Positions 8,367 to 19,688 are shown, counted from the first letter of the stretch. The stretch is DNA of 64,000 bases from Caulobacterales bacterium (GCA_020638525.1 JACKIL010000003.1:1-64000); one strand, 5' to 3'. Numbers and translations: made by a program. The notes: generated from the sequence alone by a model not told the origin.

Positions 8367-9775
8367 AGCTTGCCGTTTTTCGCTTCGGTCTCAGCTTCAA
8401 CGATGAGCGCATCGAGCGCCGCGCGGTCGTGATAGAGGCCATGCGCGAAGACAGCGGCGATCTTCAGCGTGTTTGAAATATCGTCGAGCGGATCGGCTTC
8501 AAGGAGAATGAGATCGCCCGCTTCGCCCTTCGAGATGAGGCGCGCATCGCTTTTCCGGCCGAGATAGAGCAGCGGATTGAGCGTCGCCGTTTGCAACGCT
8601 TCCAGCGGCGTCAGCCCTGCTTCGACGAAAAGCAGCATTTCATCATGAACGCCCGCGCCGGCGAACACCCATGGCTCATTGGAGGCATCCGTGCCGGCGA
8701 GAAGCCCGACGCCTGCATCCTTCATCGGGCGGATCATGCGCATTTGCGCGGCGAATACCCTTCGGCCGTTGGCGAGGTCATGCGCGCCGGCGCTCTCGCC
8801 CCATTCGCGCCATTCCTCGACAACCCCAGGAGGCGCCCAGGCTATGCGCGGGTCGCTCACCACGGCAGGATCGTCAGCAGAGAAAAACCCGCGCATTTCG
8901 ATGAGCGTCGGGACCTGCCAGACGCCATTCGCCGCGAGCGAAGAAAAAAGCGCGCCGCATGTTTGCGCGTCGTAGCCCTCAAGCGCGTCGGCGATGCGGT
9001 CGCCCATCATCAGCATGAGGCTGTCCACCTCGCGCGGCGCCTTTGCATTTTCCTCGTGCACGACATCGAGCGCGCCGGGCAAGCAGGCTTCGAGGATGAG
9101 CGTCAGGTGATCGATGAGCGTTTGCCCCGCCGCAATCGTATCGGCTGGCGCCAGGCTAAGCGGCACATGACCCTCGACGCGCAGCCCTCGCTTCTTCGCC
9201 TCGGCCGCGAGCGCGAAATAGGCTTCGGGGGTCAGGCGGTCATAAACTTTCAGGAAGTCGAAGCCGTAACGGTCGACCACTTCGACAATCTTGCGCGCTG
9301 ACGCGGCGTCTTCCGCTGACAGGCCGAAAGAATTGAAGGGCGGCGCGCCGTCGACGATGGGCGAGCCCCAGATGACGCGCGGCGCGAGCGGATCGTCTTT
9401 CACGCGATCGCGCGCTGCGAGCGCAGAGCCCAAATGCGAGCCTGCATCGCGCACGCCGATAACGCCATGCGCGAGGAAAAGCGGGTAGTGATACTTCCAC
9501 CGCTCTTCGCGATGGGAGTGCACATGCATGTCCCAAAGGCCGGGGATGAGATATTTTCCGCCGCCGTCGACAAGCCTGGCGCCGGACGGCGCCGACACAG
9601 CTTCCGATGCGCCGACTTTCGCGATGCGCCCATTGCGAATGATGACGGTCTGACCGACGCGATGCGCGCCGTCTTCAACATCGACGATGGTGACATTGGT
9701 GATCGCGACTGTTTCCGCCGACGCACTCAACGCATGCGCAGCGGCCAGAACGACTGCAAGCAGCCAGACCCGCAT
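8363..9775 (-). CDS. Exported metal-dependent amidohydrolase
   Basis: This is a 470-residue amidohydrolase-superfamily protein with a signal peptide (MRVWLLAVVLAAAHALSASA). It contains the metal motif MHVHSH in PGLWDMHVHSH, the lysine-containing FDFLKVYD region, EGHVPLS and DHLTL histidines, and the late catalytic LAGTDAS aspartate. The composite fold is complete, with N- and C-terminal beta-sandwich parts (KVGASEAV..., GDLILLEADPL). Periplasmic members hydrolyse peptides, imides or lactone-like compounds; the substrate here cannot be read from the sequence. No operon partner is visible. Confidence 0.88.
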   Translation of the reverse strand: MRVWLLAVVLAAAHALSASAETVAITNVTIVDVEDGAHRVGQTVIIRNGRIAKVGASEAVSAPSGARLVDGGGKYLIPGLWDMHVHSHREERWKYHYPLFLAHGVIGVRDAGSHLGSALAARDRVKDDPLAPRVIWGSPIVDGAPPFNSFGLSAEDAASARKIVEVVDRYGFDFLKVYDRLTPEAYFALAAEAKKRGLRVEGHVPLSLAPADTIAAGQTLIDHLTLILEACLPGALDVVHEENAKAPREVDSLMLMMGDRIADALEGYDAQTCGALFSSLAANGVWQVPTLIEMRGFFSADDPAVVSDPRIAWAPPGVVEEWREWGESAGAHDLANGRRVFAAQMRMIRPMKDAGVGLLAGTDASNEPWVFAGAGVHDEMLLFVEAGLTPLEALQTATLNPLLYLGRKSDARLISKGEAGDLILLEADPLDDISNTLKIAAVFAHGLYHDRAALDALIVEAETEAKNGKL

Positions 9776-9854
9776 AGATAATCTCCCCCCGGAACAAGCG
9801 ACCGCGAAGCTAGCACATTCCGCCGCGCCTGCAATTTACGCCGCGAAAAAGAAA

Positions 9855-9877
9855 CGGGCGGCCCCAAGGTCCGCCCG
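9855..9877 (-). terminator. Intrinsic terminator of the SleB-type hydrolase gene
   Basis: CGGGCGG and CCGCCCG form a 7-bp GC stem, and on the minus strand it is followed by TTTCTTTTT. It lies 29 bases past the stop of the cell-wall hydrolase gene. Confidence 0.75.
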
Positions 9878-9905
9878 ATCCTCGCATTCTCAGTAAGCTG
9901 AATTC

Positions 9906-10715
9906 CTAGCCGGCGTCGTTCGAAGCGACTGTCGGGCGGTTCGGGAAGCGATAGAACTTATGCGTCCCGATCGTCGCCGTAGGCGTCAGCCGGTTCGCCC
10001 AAGGGGGCGAAACATAGTCGGCGTGGTAGTGCGTCGCATTACGGCTCACCGGTTTGCGAAGCCCCGCAATGATGCCGCCCGCGAGATCTTCGGCCTCGCG
10101 CCATTTGCGCTCGTTGAGACGCAGTTTCATCGAGCCATCGCAGGTGAAGGAGAACTGGCAGCCGGTCCGGCGCTCGGAGCCCTGATAGACGACGCCGCAG
10201 ATCGACCCCGGGTAAACCGGGCTTGCGACGCGGTTCAGCACGACGTCGGCGACGGCGAGCTGGCCGACGCGCGATTCCGAACGCGCTTCATAATAGATCG
10301 CCTGCGCAAGGCATTTGCGCTCGGCTGCATCCATGCGCGCCATCGTCAGCTCGGCGAAATCGAAATTGACAAAGCCGTCGACCGAGCCCTGATCGGCGAC
10401 GATCGCTTCCGTCGACTTGGCGGGCTTAAGGCGCGGCGAGGCGAAGGAATTGCGCGCATTCGCCGTCTCTTCCGCGAGATAGCTCGCGAACTCCGCAACG
10501 AGCGAGGCCTCGTCGGCGAGGGCGATTTCCTGCGCGCGCGCAGCTTCCGCCTTCTGCATGGAAGCGGTCGCGCTCAGCGCGGTCAAAAGCACGCACACGG
10601 CGAGGCCGGCGGCCGCGACGAGGCGGCGGGCCGTCCAATTGACATAGTGCCAAGCGGATTCACCGCTGGCGCACGAAGATTCGTGCTGGAAGATCGAGGA
10701 TCTCTTACGCGTCAT
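9906..10715 (-). CDS. SleB-type cell-wall hydrolase
   Basis: The 269-residue protein has a hydrophobic N-terminal segment (RLVAAAGLAVCVLLTALSAT, about residues 30-50) that should act as signal anchor. A coiled region follows, and then the hydrolase_2 (SleB) domain with CLAQAIYYEARSE, where the glutamate near residue 143 is the likely catalytic acid, and QLAVADVVLNRV. SleB-family enzymes are lytic transglycosylases or amidases that cut peptidoglycan. In non-spore-formers they serve wall remodelling. The gene has a CtrA box and GANTC sites upstream (10995-11054), suggesting cell-cycle timing, and an intrinsic terminator downstream. Confidence 0.88.
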   Translation of the reverse strand: MTRKRSSIFQHESSCASGESAWHYVNWTARRLVAAAGLAVCVLLTALSATASMQKAEAARAQEIALADEASLVAEFASYLAEETANARNSFASPRLKPAKSTEAIVADQGSVDGFVNFDFAELTMARMDAAERKCLAQAIYYEARSESRVGQLAVADVVLNRVASPVYPGSICGVVYQGSERRTGCQFSFTCDGSMKLRLNERKWREAEDLAGGIIAGLRKPVSRNATHYHADYVSPPWANRLTPTATIGTHKFYRFPNRPTVASNDAG

Positions 10716-10994
10716 GCGTTACGTCCGTCTCATCTCACCAGTTGCGTCCAGCAATACCGGCGCCTTTTGCGCCCGCACGGCCGGACATGGCCGTTTCAAC
10801 TGCACGTTAGTAACAGGCGCGCCAACCGCGCCCTTCTTCTGACCTCGCTTCCGACCCCAGGGAGTGAGCAGGGTCCCAACCGGGCCAGCCATTCCCACAG
10901 AAGCAAAAGACGCGCCCACACCACGTGAGGACCGCGCCTTTCGAGCGAAATATGGCGCCTCGAATGCTGCCGCGCAAATGAAAAAAAGCGGCCG

Positions 10995-11009
10995 TTAACC
11001 TTATGTTAA
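10995..11009. promoter_or_regulatory. CtrA-binding box
   Basis: TTAACCTTATGTTAA is a perfect TTAA-N7-TTAA CtrA motif and lies about 280 bases upstream of the SleB-type gene and 84 bases past the ppdK stop. It is the only full match I noticed in the window. The rest of the gene-free stretch 10716-11092 is the long 5' region of the hydrolase gene; I see no ORF or stable hairpin in it. Confidence 0.65.
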
Positions 11010-11016
11010 CCTTTAT

Positions 11017-11054
11017 GAATCGTTTACTAACTTACTGATTCGTAAAGATGATTC
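11017..11054. promoter_or_regulatory. Cluster of three GANTC (CcrM-type) methylation sites
   Basis: GAATC at 11017-11021 and GATTC at 11037-11041 and 11050-11054 fall within 38 bases, directly beside the CtrA box. GANTC is the target of the alphaproteobacterial cell-cycle methylase CcrM, and clusters in promoters often respond to hemimethylation through GcrA. The region is also locally AT-rich. Confidence 0.5.
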
Positions 11055-11092
11055 GGATTAGCCCCGACGCCGTTAACGATTTAGCGCGTTGA

Positions 11093-13789
<2,697 letters not shown>

Positions 13790-14156
13790 TCGATCCGTCC
13801 GGTCAATCGGCGCGCCCGCTTGTCGCCGGGCGCGCGCTCCTTCCAATTCGCGCTCTGCATTAAGGCAGCAGGCCTGATCAGCCAAGGCGGAAATCGCCGC
13901 ATTGCGTGCGGCCCCCGCAATCGATCAGGCGATCGCCGTTCTGGTTAAGCTCAGCTAATCCACTGCGTCGCGCGGGGCTGGCAAGGCGGGCGCTCGCGCC
14001 GCTTCAATTCGAGCCCTCAACCTGTTACCGATAACGAGTTGCGTATTCTTTGATGTTCCAGCCGTGAGACGCGCCGTCGGGGGGCGCCTCGCCCCGGATG
14101 AGGAGAGGCTGCGAGGCAGAGCCCCGCAGGCGGCCTCAGCCGGGGGCAGCGACAAA
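13790..14156. other. Divergent intergenic region between ppdK and a membrane-protein gene
   Basis: This 367-base stretch should hold the promoters of both flanking genes. It contains a short dyad, GTTACCGATAAC (14025-14036), and a half-matching CtrA-like TTAA-N7-TAAT near 13944. The part from about 14070 to 14150 is GC-rich, and an open frame from a GTG at 14064 passes through it, but it looks non-coding. I see no RNA gene. Confidence 0.4.
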
Positions 14157-15671
14157 ATGGGGAAAACGGGGATGACGGCGATCAAGGGGCGCCGGCGGGG
14201 GTCTTTTCTCGTCAAAAATATCCAATTCGCTTCAAAGCTGACCGCGTTGGGCCTGTTCGCGCCGGGCGCGGCCCGCGCCGAGGGCGACCTCCTCGCCGAT
14301 ACGCTTTCCGGCGGGGTCGGCGCGCTCGCCGGGGCGAGCATCGTTCTCGCCATCATGGGGGTCGTCACCTGGGCGATCCTCACTTCGCGCCGGCTCGAAG
14401 GCTCCTCGCTCTTCAACCGGCTCTTCGTGGTCGTCGCCGTCACCTCGGGCTTTTTCAGCGCCGTCTCCTCCGCGATCGGCTTCAGCCTCATCACCAGCCA
14501 GGAGACGGTCGACTTCTTCCGCAATTTCGTGCTGCCGCCCGCGTTCGGCGTTTTCGTCTTCTTCCTGGCGGTCGCAATCTGGGTCGGCGGGGCGGAACTT
14601 GTGCGTCACCGCGACTGGTTCAGGGGCGCCCGGCGCGGCTTCGTCGCCGATATTCTCTTTTTTATTGAGCGCTGCCTCAAAATTTTCGTCGTTATTCCTG
14701 TGCTCGCGACGATCCTCTTTTTCGTTTCGACCTGGACGACCGTCGTCGGCATCGGCGGCGTCGACGCCGTGCGTTACACTTACAATAGCGAGCTTCAGCG
14801 CCTTCAGGCCGAATGCAGCGGCATCACCGCCTATCGCCAGCGCGATTTTCTGTTCCTCGAAGACCTTCACCTCGCGATCGGCGATGCAAGGCGCGCAGCG
14901 GAGGCCGAGCGCAATCGCGGCGCGCAGACGGGCGCTGTCGGCAGCGGGCCCGTGAGCGATTATTTCGACGGCGTCGCGGCGTGGCTCGCAGGGCTCGAAG
15001 GCAGCGTCAATGCGATCATCACCGGCGACGATCCTTCGGGCGCTGACCCTTATGACCCGGAGATTTGCGCGGCGACCATAGACGGCATGAAACAGCTTCT
15101 CTCCGCCAACGCCTATGACAATTACGACGCCTGGGCGCGCGAATTCGAGACGCGCTTTGACGATTTCGTTTCTGTGCTCAATCGCTGGCGCCATGACCGC
15201 CGCATCGAGCGCCTGCTCGAACAGCAGCTTGCAAGCTTCGACCGCGCAAACCCGATGCGCGCCCTCTCCGCTTCGCAGTCGCGCGTCGTCGGGCGCTATT
15301 CGGAGGATGTAAAATCCGCGCTTGAGTCTCTCCTGCGCAAGCAGAAACTCGCCAAGCCGCCAGTGCCGCTCAAATCAGCCGCCGAGTCCTCGCCCGAACG
15401 CGGGCTCGAAATCTTCACCGCCATGTTCGAGACGGAAGAGCAAAAGGCTGAGGAAGAAGAAAAGCGCGTCTCGCGCACAGCCTCTGTCGTCGCGGAAGAA
15501 TTCGTGCCTGGTCTGTCGACCATCACGCCGCGTGACGCCGTGCTGAAGAATGCGAGCATCTTCTCCGACGTCTGGGCGCTCGCCATCGCATGGGATTACG
15601 CCGCTTACATTTTGATGCTGGCGTTCCTGTTTTTCCCGAGCGCGGAACGCGCGGCGGGGTTCAAGGATTAG
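14157..15671 (+). CDS. Multi-pass membrane protein of unknown function
   Basis: I do not recognise the family. From the ATG at 14157 it has 504 residues. A hydrophobic leader ends in AARAEG. Four membrane-spanning stretches follow (GALAGASIVLAIMGVVTWAIL; LFVVVAVTSGFFSAVSS; PPAFGVFVFFLAVAIWVGG; LKIFVVIPVLATILFFVS). Then comes a hydrophilic region of some 250 residues rich in charged helices, and a last membrane helix (AYILMLAFLFF) at the C-terminus. The large loop would face one side of the membrane as a unit. A second ATG at 14172 has a GGGG stretch before it and is an alternative start. The gene converges on glyS across a palindromic repeat. Confidence 0.7.
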   Translation: MGKTGMTAIKGRRRGSFLVKNIQFASKLTALGLFAPGAARAEGDLLADTLSGGVGALAGASIVLAIMGVVTWAILTSRRLEGSSLFNRLFVVVAVTSGFFSAVSSAIGFSLITSQETVDFFRNFVLPPAFGVFVFFLAVAIWVGGAELVRHRDWFRGARRGFVADILFFIERCLKIFVVIPVLATILFFVSTWTTVVGIGGVDAVRYTYNSELQRLQAECSGITAYRQRDFLFLEDLHLAIGDARRAAEAERNRGAQTGAVGSGPVSDYFDGVAAWLAGLEGSVNAIITGDDPSGADPYDPEICAATIDGMKQLLSANAYDNYDAWAREFETRFDDFVSVLNRWRHDRRIERLLEQQLASFDRANPMRALSASQSRVVGRYSEDVKSALESLLRKQKLAKPPVPLKSAAESSPERGLEIFTAMFETEEQKAEEEEKRVSRTASVVAEEFVPGLSTITPRDAVLKNASIFSDVWALAIAWDYAAYILMLAFLFFPSAERAAGFKD

Positions 15672-15677
15672 GTTTTA

Positions 15678-15832
15678 CCCCTCACCCTCCCTTGAAAAGG
15701 GAGGGCTTGAGACCCCGACTTCGACAAGTCGAAGTCGGCTGGTCGAAAGGGAGGGTTCAAATTGCAGGTCTCGGAGCGGGGGGCCTTGAACCCTCCCTAA
15801 CCCTCCCTGTTTCAAGGGAGGGAACTCTTCTG
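15678..15832. repeat. Composite palindromic intergenic repeat
   Basis: Three nested hairpins fill the gap between two convergent genes. CCCTCCCTTG...AAGGGAGGG stems stand at both ends, with GACTTCGAC/GTCGAAGTC in the middle. The layout resembles the composite repeats at 43719-43863 and 54377-54513, but with different arm sequences. Any termination role would be a by-product of the stems. Confidence 0.75.
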
Positions 15833-15846
15833 CGCGAGCGGAAGCC

Positions 15847-18141
15847 CTACCCTTCAAGCTTCGACAAATCCGCCACCTCCGCCGTCGCGGCGCGGAAGCG
15901 CGCGAGGAGCGCGAGGCGATTGGCGCGAAGGCCTGCATCCTTGTCGTTCACCGTCACCTTGTCGAAGAAGGCGTCGATGGGTTTGCGCAAAGAGGCGAGC
16001 GCGGCCATTGCGTCTTCGAACTTCTCGGCCTCGACTGCGGCTTTCGCCTTGTGGAGCGCCGCTTCAAGCGCGGCGTAGAGCGCTTTTTCTTCTTCAAGCG
16101 CGAATTTCGCCGGATTGACCGTTGAAGGATCGGCAGGTTTGCCATCGTTCTTTTCTTCCGCCTTCAGAATATTCGCCGCGCGCTTGAACCCCGCCGCGAG
16201 ATTGGCGCCGTCATCGGATTTCAGGAAGGCTTCGAGCGCCTTCAGGCGTGCGACGATGAGAACGATATTGTCGATGACCAAATCATTTTCATCTTCAACT
16301 TCCCTTACCGCATTGAACGCGTCGTACCGGAAACCAAGGTCACGGACATATACCTCAAGCCGGTCCAAGAGAAATGAAAATAGATCAGCACTTAAAGTAC
16401 CAAGTGGCTCGTTCCTTTCAAGAGCAACGACAACGTGGCCCTGCTTCGACACCGCCTGCGGCTGCCGCTTCGCTCGATATTCCTCTGCCTCTTTTGTATC
16501 AAGACCCTGCATCAGCAAGCCATTCCGCGCGAATTCCGTCGCGTGAACGAACCAAACGCGGGCGTCGTTCTCGAGAACGAGCTTGATCACTCCCAACGCC
16601 GCTCTTCTCAACGCAAACGGATCGCTCGACCCGGTCGGTTTCTTCCCGATCGCCCAGAACGCCGTCAGCGTATCAATCTTGTCCGCAAGCGCGACAGCGA
16701 CCGAAACCGGCGCAGTCGGCACGTCGTCATCGGCGCCGGCGGGTTTGTAGTGATCGCGGATTGCGTCGGCGATCTGCTGCGCATCCTTCGAGGCTCGCTG
16801 CGCGAGCACCTCAGGATGAGGCTGAGATTGTTGCGCCTTTCCTCCGTCCTCATCCTGAGGCGCCCGTCCGTCAGGACGGGCCTCGAAGGATGGCCCGGCG
16901 TTCTGAGCCAGAAAATAATACCGCCCCATCAGGCCCTGCAGTTCCGGGAACTCATAGACCATCGAGGTGACGAGGTCGGCTTTCGCCAAGAGCGCCGCCT
17001 CTTCCGCAAGCGCAGGGTCGGCGCCGACCGATGGCGCGATCTCTTTTGCGAGCGCTGCAATGCGCCGCGCCTTGTCGCCGACGCTGCCGAGACCTTCGAA
17101 GAAGGTGACGCGATCGAGATCGGCGATGCGGTCTTTGAGCGGCGTCTTCAAATCCTGCTGGTAGAGATACCACGCATCTGAAAGGCGCGCGGTCAGCACG
17201 CGCTCGTAGCCGGTGCGCATCGACGCGCCGCCATCGGGCGCCTCGATATTCGCGACATAGACGAACTTGTTCGCAAGGCGGCCCGTTTTCGGGTCTTTGA
17301 CCGAGAAATATTTCTGGTGCCCGCGCATCGACGCCGTCAGCGCTTCGTCAGGCACGGCGAGAAACTTCGCATCGAACGAGCCGATCATCACGACCGGCCA
17401 TTCGGCAAGGCCTGCGACTTCGTTCAGCAGGCCCTGATCTTCGACGAGCTCAAGCCCTTGCGCTTCGACAAGCGTTTTCGCCTCGCCGGCGATGAGGTTC
17501 TTGCGCTCTTGCGCGTCGAGGATGACTTTCGCTTTCTTGAGCGCGGCGTAATAGCTCTCGAAATTCCGCACGCGGATTTCCGCCGGCGCCATGAAGCGAT
17601 GGCCGTGCGTCGCGTCGCCCGTTTGAATTCCGTCGATGTCGAAATGGACGATCTCGCCGTCGAAGCAGCACAGGATCGATTTCAGAGGCCGCACCCAGCG
17701 CAGTTCGCCATCGCCCCAGCGCATCGACTTCGGCCAGGGGAAAGCGCGGATGATTTCCGGAACGAATTCGGCGATCACCGCCGCCGTATCGCGCCCTGCC
17801 TGCTCGACGACAGCGACATAGTATTGCCCCTTCTTGTCGTCGCGGATCTCGCACTGATCGAGCGAGGCGAGCCCCGCCGATTTGAGGAAGCCCTCGACTG
17901 CCTTTTCCGGCGCGCCGACGCGCGGGCCTTTCTTTTCTTCCTTCCGGTCAGGCTGGCGGCCGGGCAGGCCCGCCGCGACGAGCGCGAGGCGCCGGGGCGT
18001 TGCAAAGGCCTTCACGCCTTCCGGCATGAAGCCGGCGGCGAGAAGGCGCTCGTTCACAAGGCGCTCAAGGTCGGCCGCGGCCTTGCCTTGCATGCGCGCG
18101 GGAATTTCCTCGGAGAAGATTTCTAACAGTAGCTCGGGCAT
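15847..18141 (-). CDS. glyS: Glycyl-tRNA synthetase beta subunit
   Basis: GlyS pairs with GlyQ to charge tRNA-Gly. The product begins MPELLLEIFSEEIPARMQGKAA and carries the family blocks TPRRLALVAAGLP, MRWGDGELRWVRPLKSILCCFDG, THGHRFMAP and LMGRYYFLAQ. At 764 residues it is longer than the usual 690 or so. The excess is partly explained by a 35-codon palindromic repeat inserted in frame at 16785-16889 (about residues 418-452). A 180-base stretch at 16261-16440, coding for the part before the anticodon-binding tail, has only about 46% GC by hand count. glyQ is not adjacent but 3.5 kb upstream on the same strand. Confidence 0.96.
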   Translation of the reverse strand: MPELLLEIFSEEIPARMQGKAAADLERLVNERLLAAGFMPEGVKAFATPRRLALVAAGLPGRQPDRKEEKKGPRVGAPEKAVEGFLKSAGLASLDQCEIRDDKKGQYYVAVVEQAGRDTAAVIAEFVPEIIRAFPWPKSMRWGDGELRWVRPLKSILCCFDGEIVHFDIDGIQTGDATHGHRFMAPAEIRVRNFESYYAALKKAKVILDAQERKNLIAGEAKTLVEAQGLELVEDQGLLNEVAGLAEWPVVMIGSFDAKFLAVPDEALTASMRGHQKYFSVKDPKTGRLANKFVYVANIEAPDGGASMRTGYERVLTARLSDAWYLYQQDLKTPLKDRIADLDRVTFFEGLGSVGDKARRIAALAKEIAPSVGADPALAEEAALLAKADLVTSMVYEFPELQGLMGRYYFLAQNAGPSFEARPDGRAPQDEDGGKAQQSQPHPEVLAQRASKDAQQIADAIRDHYKPAGADDDVPTAPVSVAVALADKIDTLTAFWAIGKKPTGSSDPFALRRAALGVIKLVLENDARVWFVHATEFARNGLLMQGLDTKEAEEYRAKRQPQAVSKQGHVVVALERNEPLGTLSADLFSFLLDRLEVYVRDLGFRYDAFNAVREVEDENDLVIDNIVLIVARLKALEAFLKSDDGANLAAGFKRAANILKAEEKNDGKPADPSTVNPAKFALEEEKALYAALEAALHKAKAAVEAEKFEDAMAALASLRKPIDAFFDKVTVNDKDAGLRANRLALLARFRAATAEVADLSKLEG
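16785..16889. repeat. Palindromic element inserted in frame in glyS
   Basis: The element is 105 bases long, exactly 35 codons. Its ends CCTTCGAGGC and GCCTCGAAGG are perfect inverted repeats; inside them CCTCAGGATGAGG and CCTCATCCTGAGG form another inverted pair. It has the look of an intergenic repeat, yet it sits in the glyS reading frame between LMGRYYFLAQNAG and AQQIADAIRDHYK, which are contiguous in ordinary GlyS proteins. No stop or frameshift results. Confidence 0.85.
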
Positions 18142-18222
18142 GGAAGGTCAGTTTCAGGTGCTGGAAAGAAGGGTTGGGGCCGTCGACAGGGCCGCTTCTA
18201 TAGTCGCTAACGCCCGAAAAAC

Positions 18223-18666
18223 CTAGGCCGCGACCCGCCGGGCCTGAACCGCGTCGATCCGGGCGGCGAGCTTGTCCTCCGCATTGAAGAAATCCGCCTC
18301 GACATGGATGAGGGACTTCGAGGCGTTGACGACCCGGCCTTCTATCCTGAGGCGCGGTTTCATGACCGGCCGGAAAAAATTCGTTTCGAGCCGCGAGGTG
18401 CGGAAGCGGTCCTTCGGGTCTTCGAGCGCGGTCATGGCGACGAGGCTCGTCACGAGGTCGGCGACGGATGAAACATGCCCGCCGAACATCACCCCGTCCT
18501 GCATCAGGAAGCGGTCGTCGATCTCCCACACCATGGAGATGCGTCCATACTCCCACGAGGCGAGGCGGATATCGCCGAAATGCTCGCGCGCCCATTGGAC
18601 GAAGCGCGAATTCCCTTCCTGAAACCCGTTGAGAAGTTCGGTGTGACGTTCGCTGGTCTTGGCCAT
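18223..18666 (-). CDS. PaaI-type hotdog thioesterase
   Basis: This 147-residue hotdog-fold protein has the pattern of acyl-CoA thioesterases of the PaaI/YbgC group. It contains DDRFLMQDGVMFGGHVSSVADLVTSL as the central helix with the active-site surroundings, and LETNFFRPVMKPRLRIEGRVVNASKSLIHVEADFFN as the sheet. Such enzymes hydrolyse aromatic or medium-chain acyl-CoAs. It starts inside the end of the SMR gene: ATG 18666 follows the SMR stop, and ATG 18681 (MRTEP) overlaps it. Both imply coupling. The substrate is unknown. Confidence 0.82.
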   Translation of the reverse strand: MAKTSERHTELLNGFQEGNSRFVQWAREHFGDIRLASWEYGRISMVWEIDDRFLMQDGVMFGGHVSSVADLVTSLVAMTALEDPKDRFRTSRLETNFFRPVMKPRLRIEGRVVNASKSLIHVEADFFNAEDKLAARIDAVQARRVAA

Positions 18667-18670
18667 TGGC

Positions 18671-19006
18671 TCAGTGCGCATTCATTTTGGAGAAGAGATT
18701 GAGAACGACAATGCCGGCGATGATGAGCCCGAAGCCCGCCCACGCCGCAAGGTCGGGAATCTGCTTGTAGAGAACCATGCCGACCAGCGACACGAGCAAT
18801 ATGCCCGCGCCCGACCAGATGGCGTAGGAAACGCCGACGGGAATTTCGCGCACGACAAGCGAAAGCATGCGGAATGAAACGCCATAACCGAGAACGACGA
18901 GGATCGAAGGAATAAGCTTCGAGAAATCATCCGACGCCTTGAGCGCGCTGGTGCCGATGACTTCGGTGACGATCGCGATGATGAGGTACAGATAAGCTTT
19001 GGGCAT
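18671..19006 (-). CDS. Small multidrug resistance (SMR) family protein
   Basis: The 111-residue protein has four predicted membrane helices. It shows the SMR signature: the essential glutamate in AIVTEVIGTSALK (residue 15), IPVGVSYAIWSGAG, and the last helix FGLIIAGIVVLNLFSK. EmrE-type members export cationic antiseptics in exchange for protons as dimers, and related ones export guanidinium. The third-helix motif reads SFRMLSLV instead of the more usual FWCLSL, so the substrate range is open. It lies 3 bases after the CDGSH gene. Confidence 0.88.
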   Translation of the reverse strand: MPKAYLYLIIAIVTEVIGTSALKASDDFSKLIPSILVVLGYGVSFRMLSLVVREIPVGVSYAIWSGAGILLVSLVGMVLYKQIPDLAAWAGFGLIIAGIVVLNLFSKMNAH

Positions 19007-19009
19007 GGT

Positions 19010-19255
19010 TCAGGGGTTCAATCTGTTGTGAGAGCCGTCGCAGAGCGGGCGGCCTTGCGTGTGCTTGCAGGCGCAGAAGAAGACTTTCTTCGATTCATCC
19101 GCCGTCCATTTCATTGGCGAGAAGTCAGAACCTTTGTGCGATCCGTCGCAGAACGGCCGCGCGGCGGACTTGCCGCAGGCGCACCAGAAATAGGTCTTGC
19201 CTGCTTCGACCTCGACGGGAATTGGAGCCCTCTGCGCAATGACGGGATCGGTCAT
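19010..19255 (-). CDS. Double CDGSH iron-sulfur protein
   Basis: Two copies of the zinc-finger-CDGSH pattern occur in 81 residues: CACGKSAARPFCDGSHKG and CACKHTQGRPLCDGSHNRL. Each provides three cysteines and one histidine for a 2Fe-2S cluster, as in the CISD3-like class with two clusters in one chain. These are small redox or cluster-transfer proteins. The start at 19255 (MTDPVIAQ) was chosen because the longer frame lacks similarity. It is 22 bases after the ABM-like gene and 3 bases before the SMR gene, so it is likely in their operon. Confidence 0.9.
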   Translation of the reverse strand: MTDPVIAQRAPIPVEVEAGKTYFWCACGKSAARPFCDGSHKGSDFSPMKWTADESKKVFFCACKHTQGRPLCDGSHNRLNP

Positions 19256-19277
19256 GGCTTGTCCTTTCTGCAAATGT

Positions 19278-19622
19278 TCAGGCGCTGTGAAGATCGACAG
19301 GTGTGAAAGAGGCGAACATGTCGCGCGCTTCGGCGAGCATGGTGAGGCTCACATAGTCGCACGCCTGCCCGTATTTTTCCCACATCGCGAGAACGGCGGG
19401 GTTCTTGTGCGCGCTGTCGATTGCGGCCTGCGATTTCCAGTTGAAAACTTCGATGATCGTCTCGTCTTTCGCGCGCCCGCAAAGCGACGGGCCGTCGCCG
19501 ACGAGACCTTCCGCGCGCAAAGTCGGCAGGTGCGACTTCATCAATTCGAGAAGCGCTTTCTCCTTGCCGGGTTTCGGCCGGTAGCACGCAATCACCATGA
19601 CGCCGTCATCGTTCGCGCTCAT
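19278..19622 (-). CDS. ABM-like dimeric alpha-beta barrel protein
   Basis: A 114-residue protein of the antibiotic-biosynthesis-monooxygenase (ABM)/stress-responsive barrel type. MVIACYRPKPGKEKALLELMKSHLPTL is the first strand and helix, ETIIEVFNWKSQAAIDSAHKNPAVLAMWEKYGQACDYVSL the second half. Members include heme-degrading and quinone monooxygenases and many of unknown role; no special catalytic residues stand out. GGAGAGAGCG precedes the ATG at 19622. It opens a tight run of small genes (CDGSH, SMR, thioesterase). Confidence 0.75.
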   Translation of the reverse strand: MSANDDGVMVIACYRPKPGKEKALLELMKSHLPTLRAEGLVGDGPSLCGRAKDETIIEVFNWKSQAAIDSAHKNPAVLAMWEKYGQACDYVSLTMLAEARDMFASFTPVDLHSA

Positions 19623-19688
19623 CGCTCTCTCCTTCAATCGCGCGAAGAGCACTCTATCAGGACGGCGCGGCGGCGCATAGCGGCGCCC

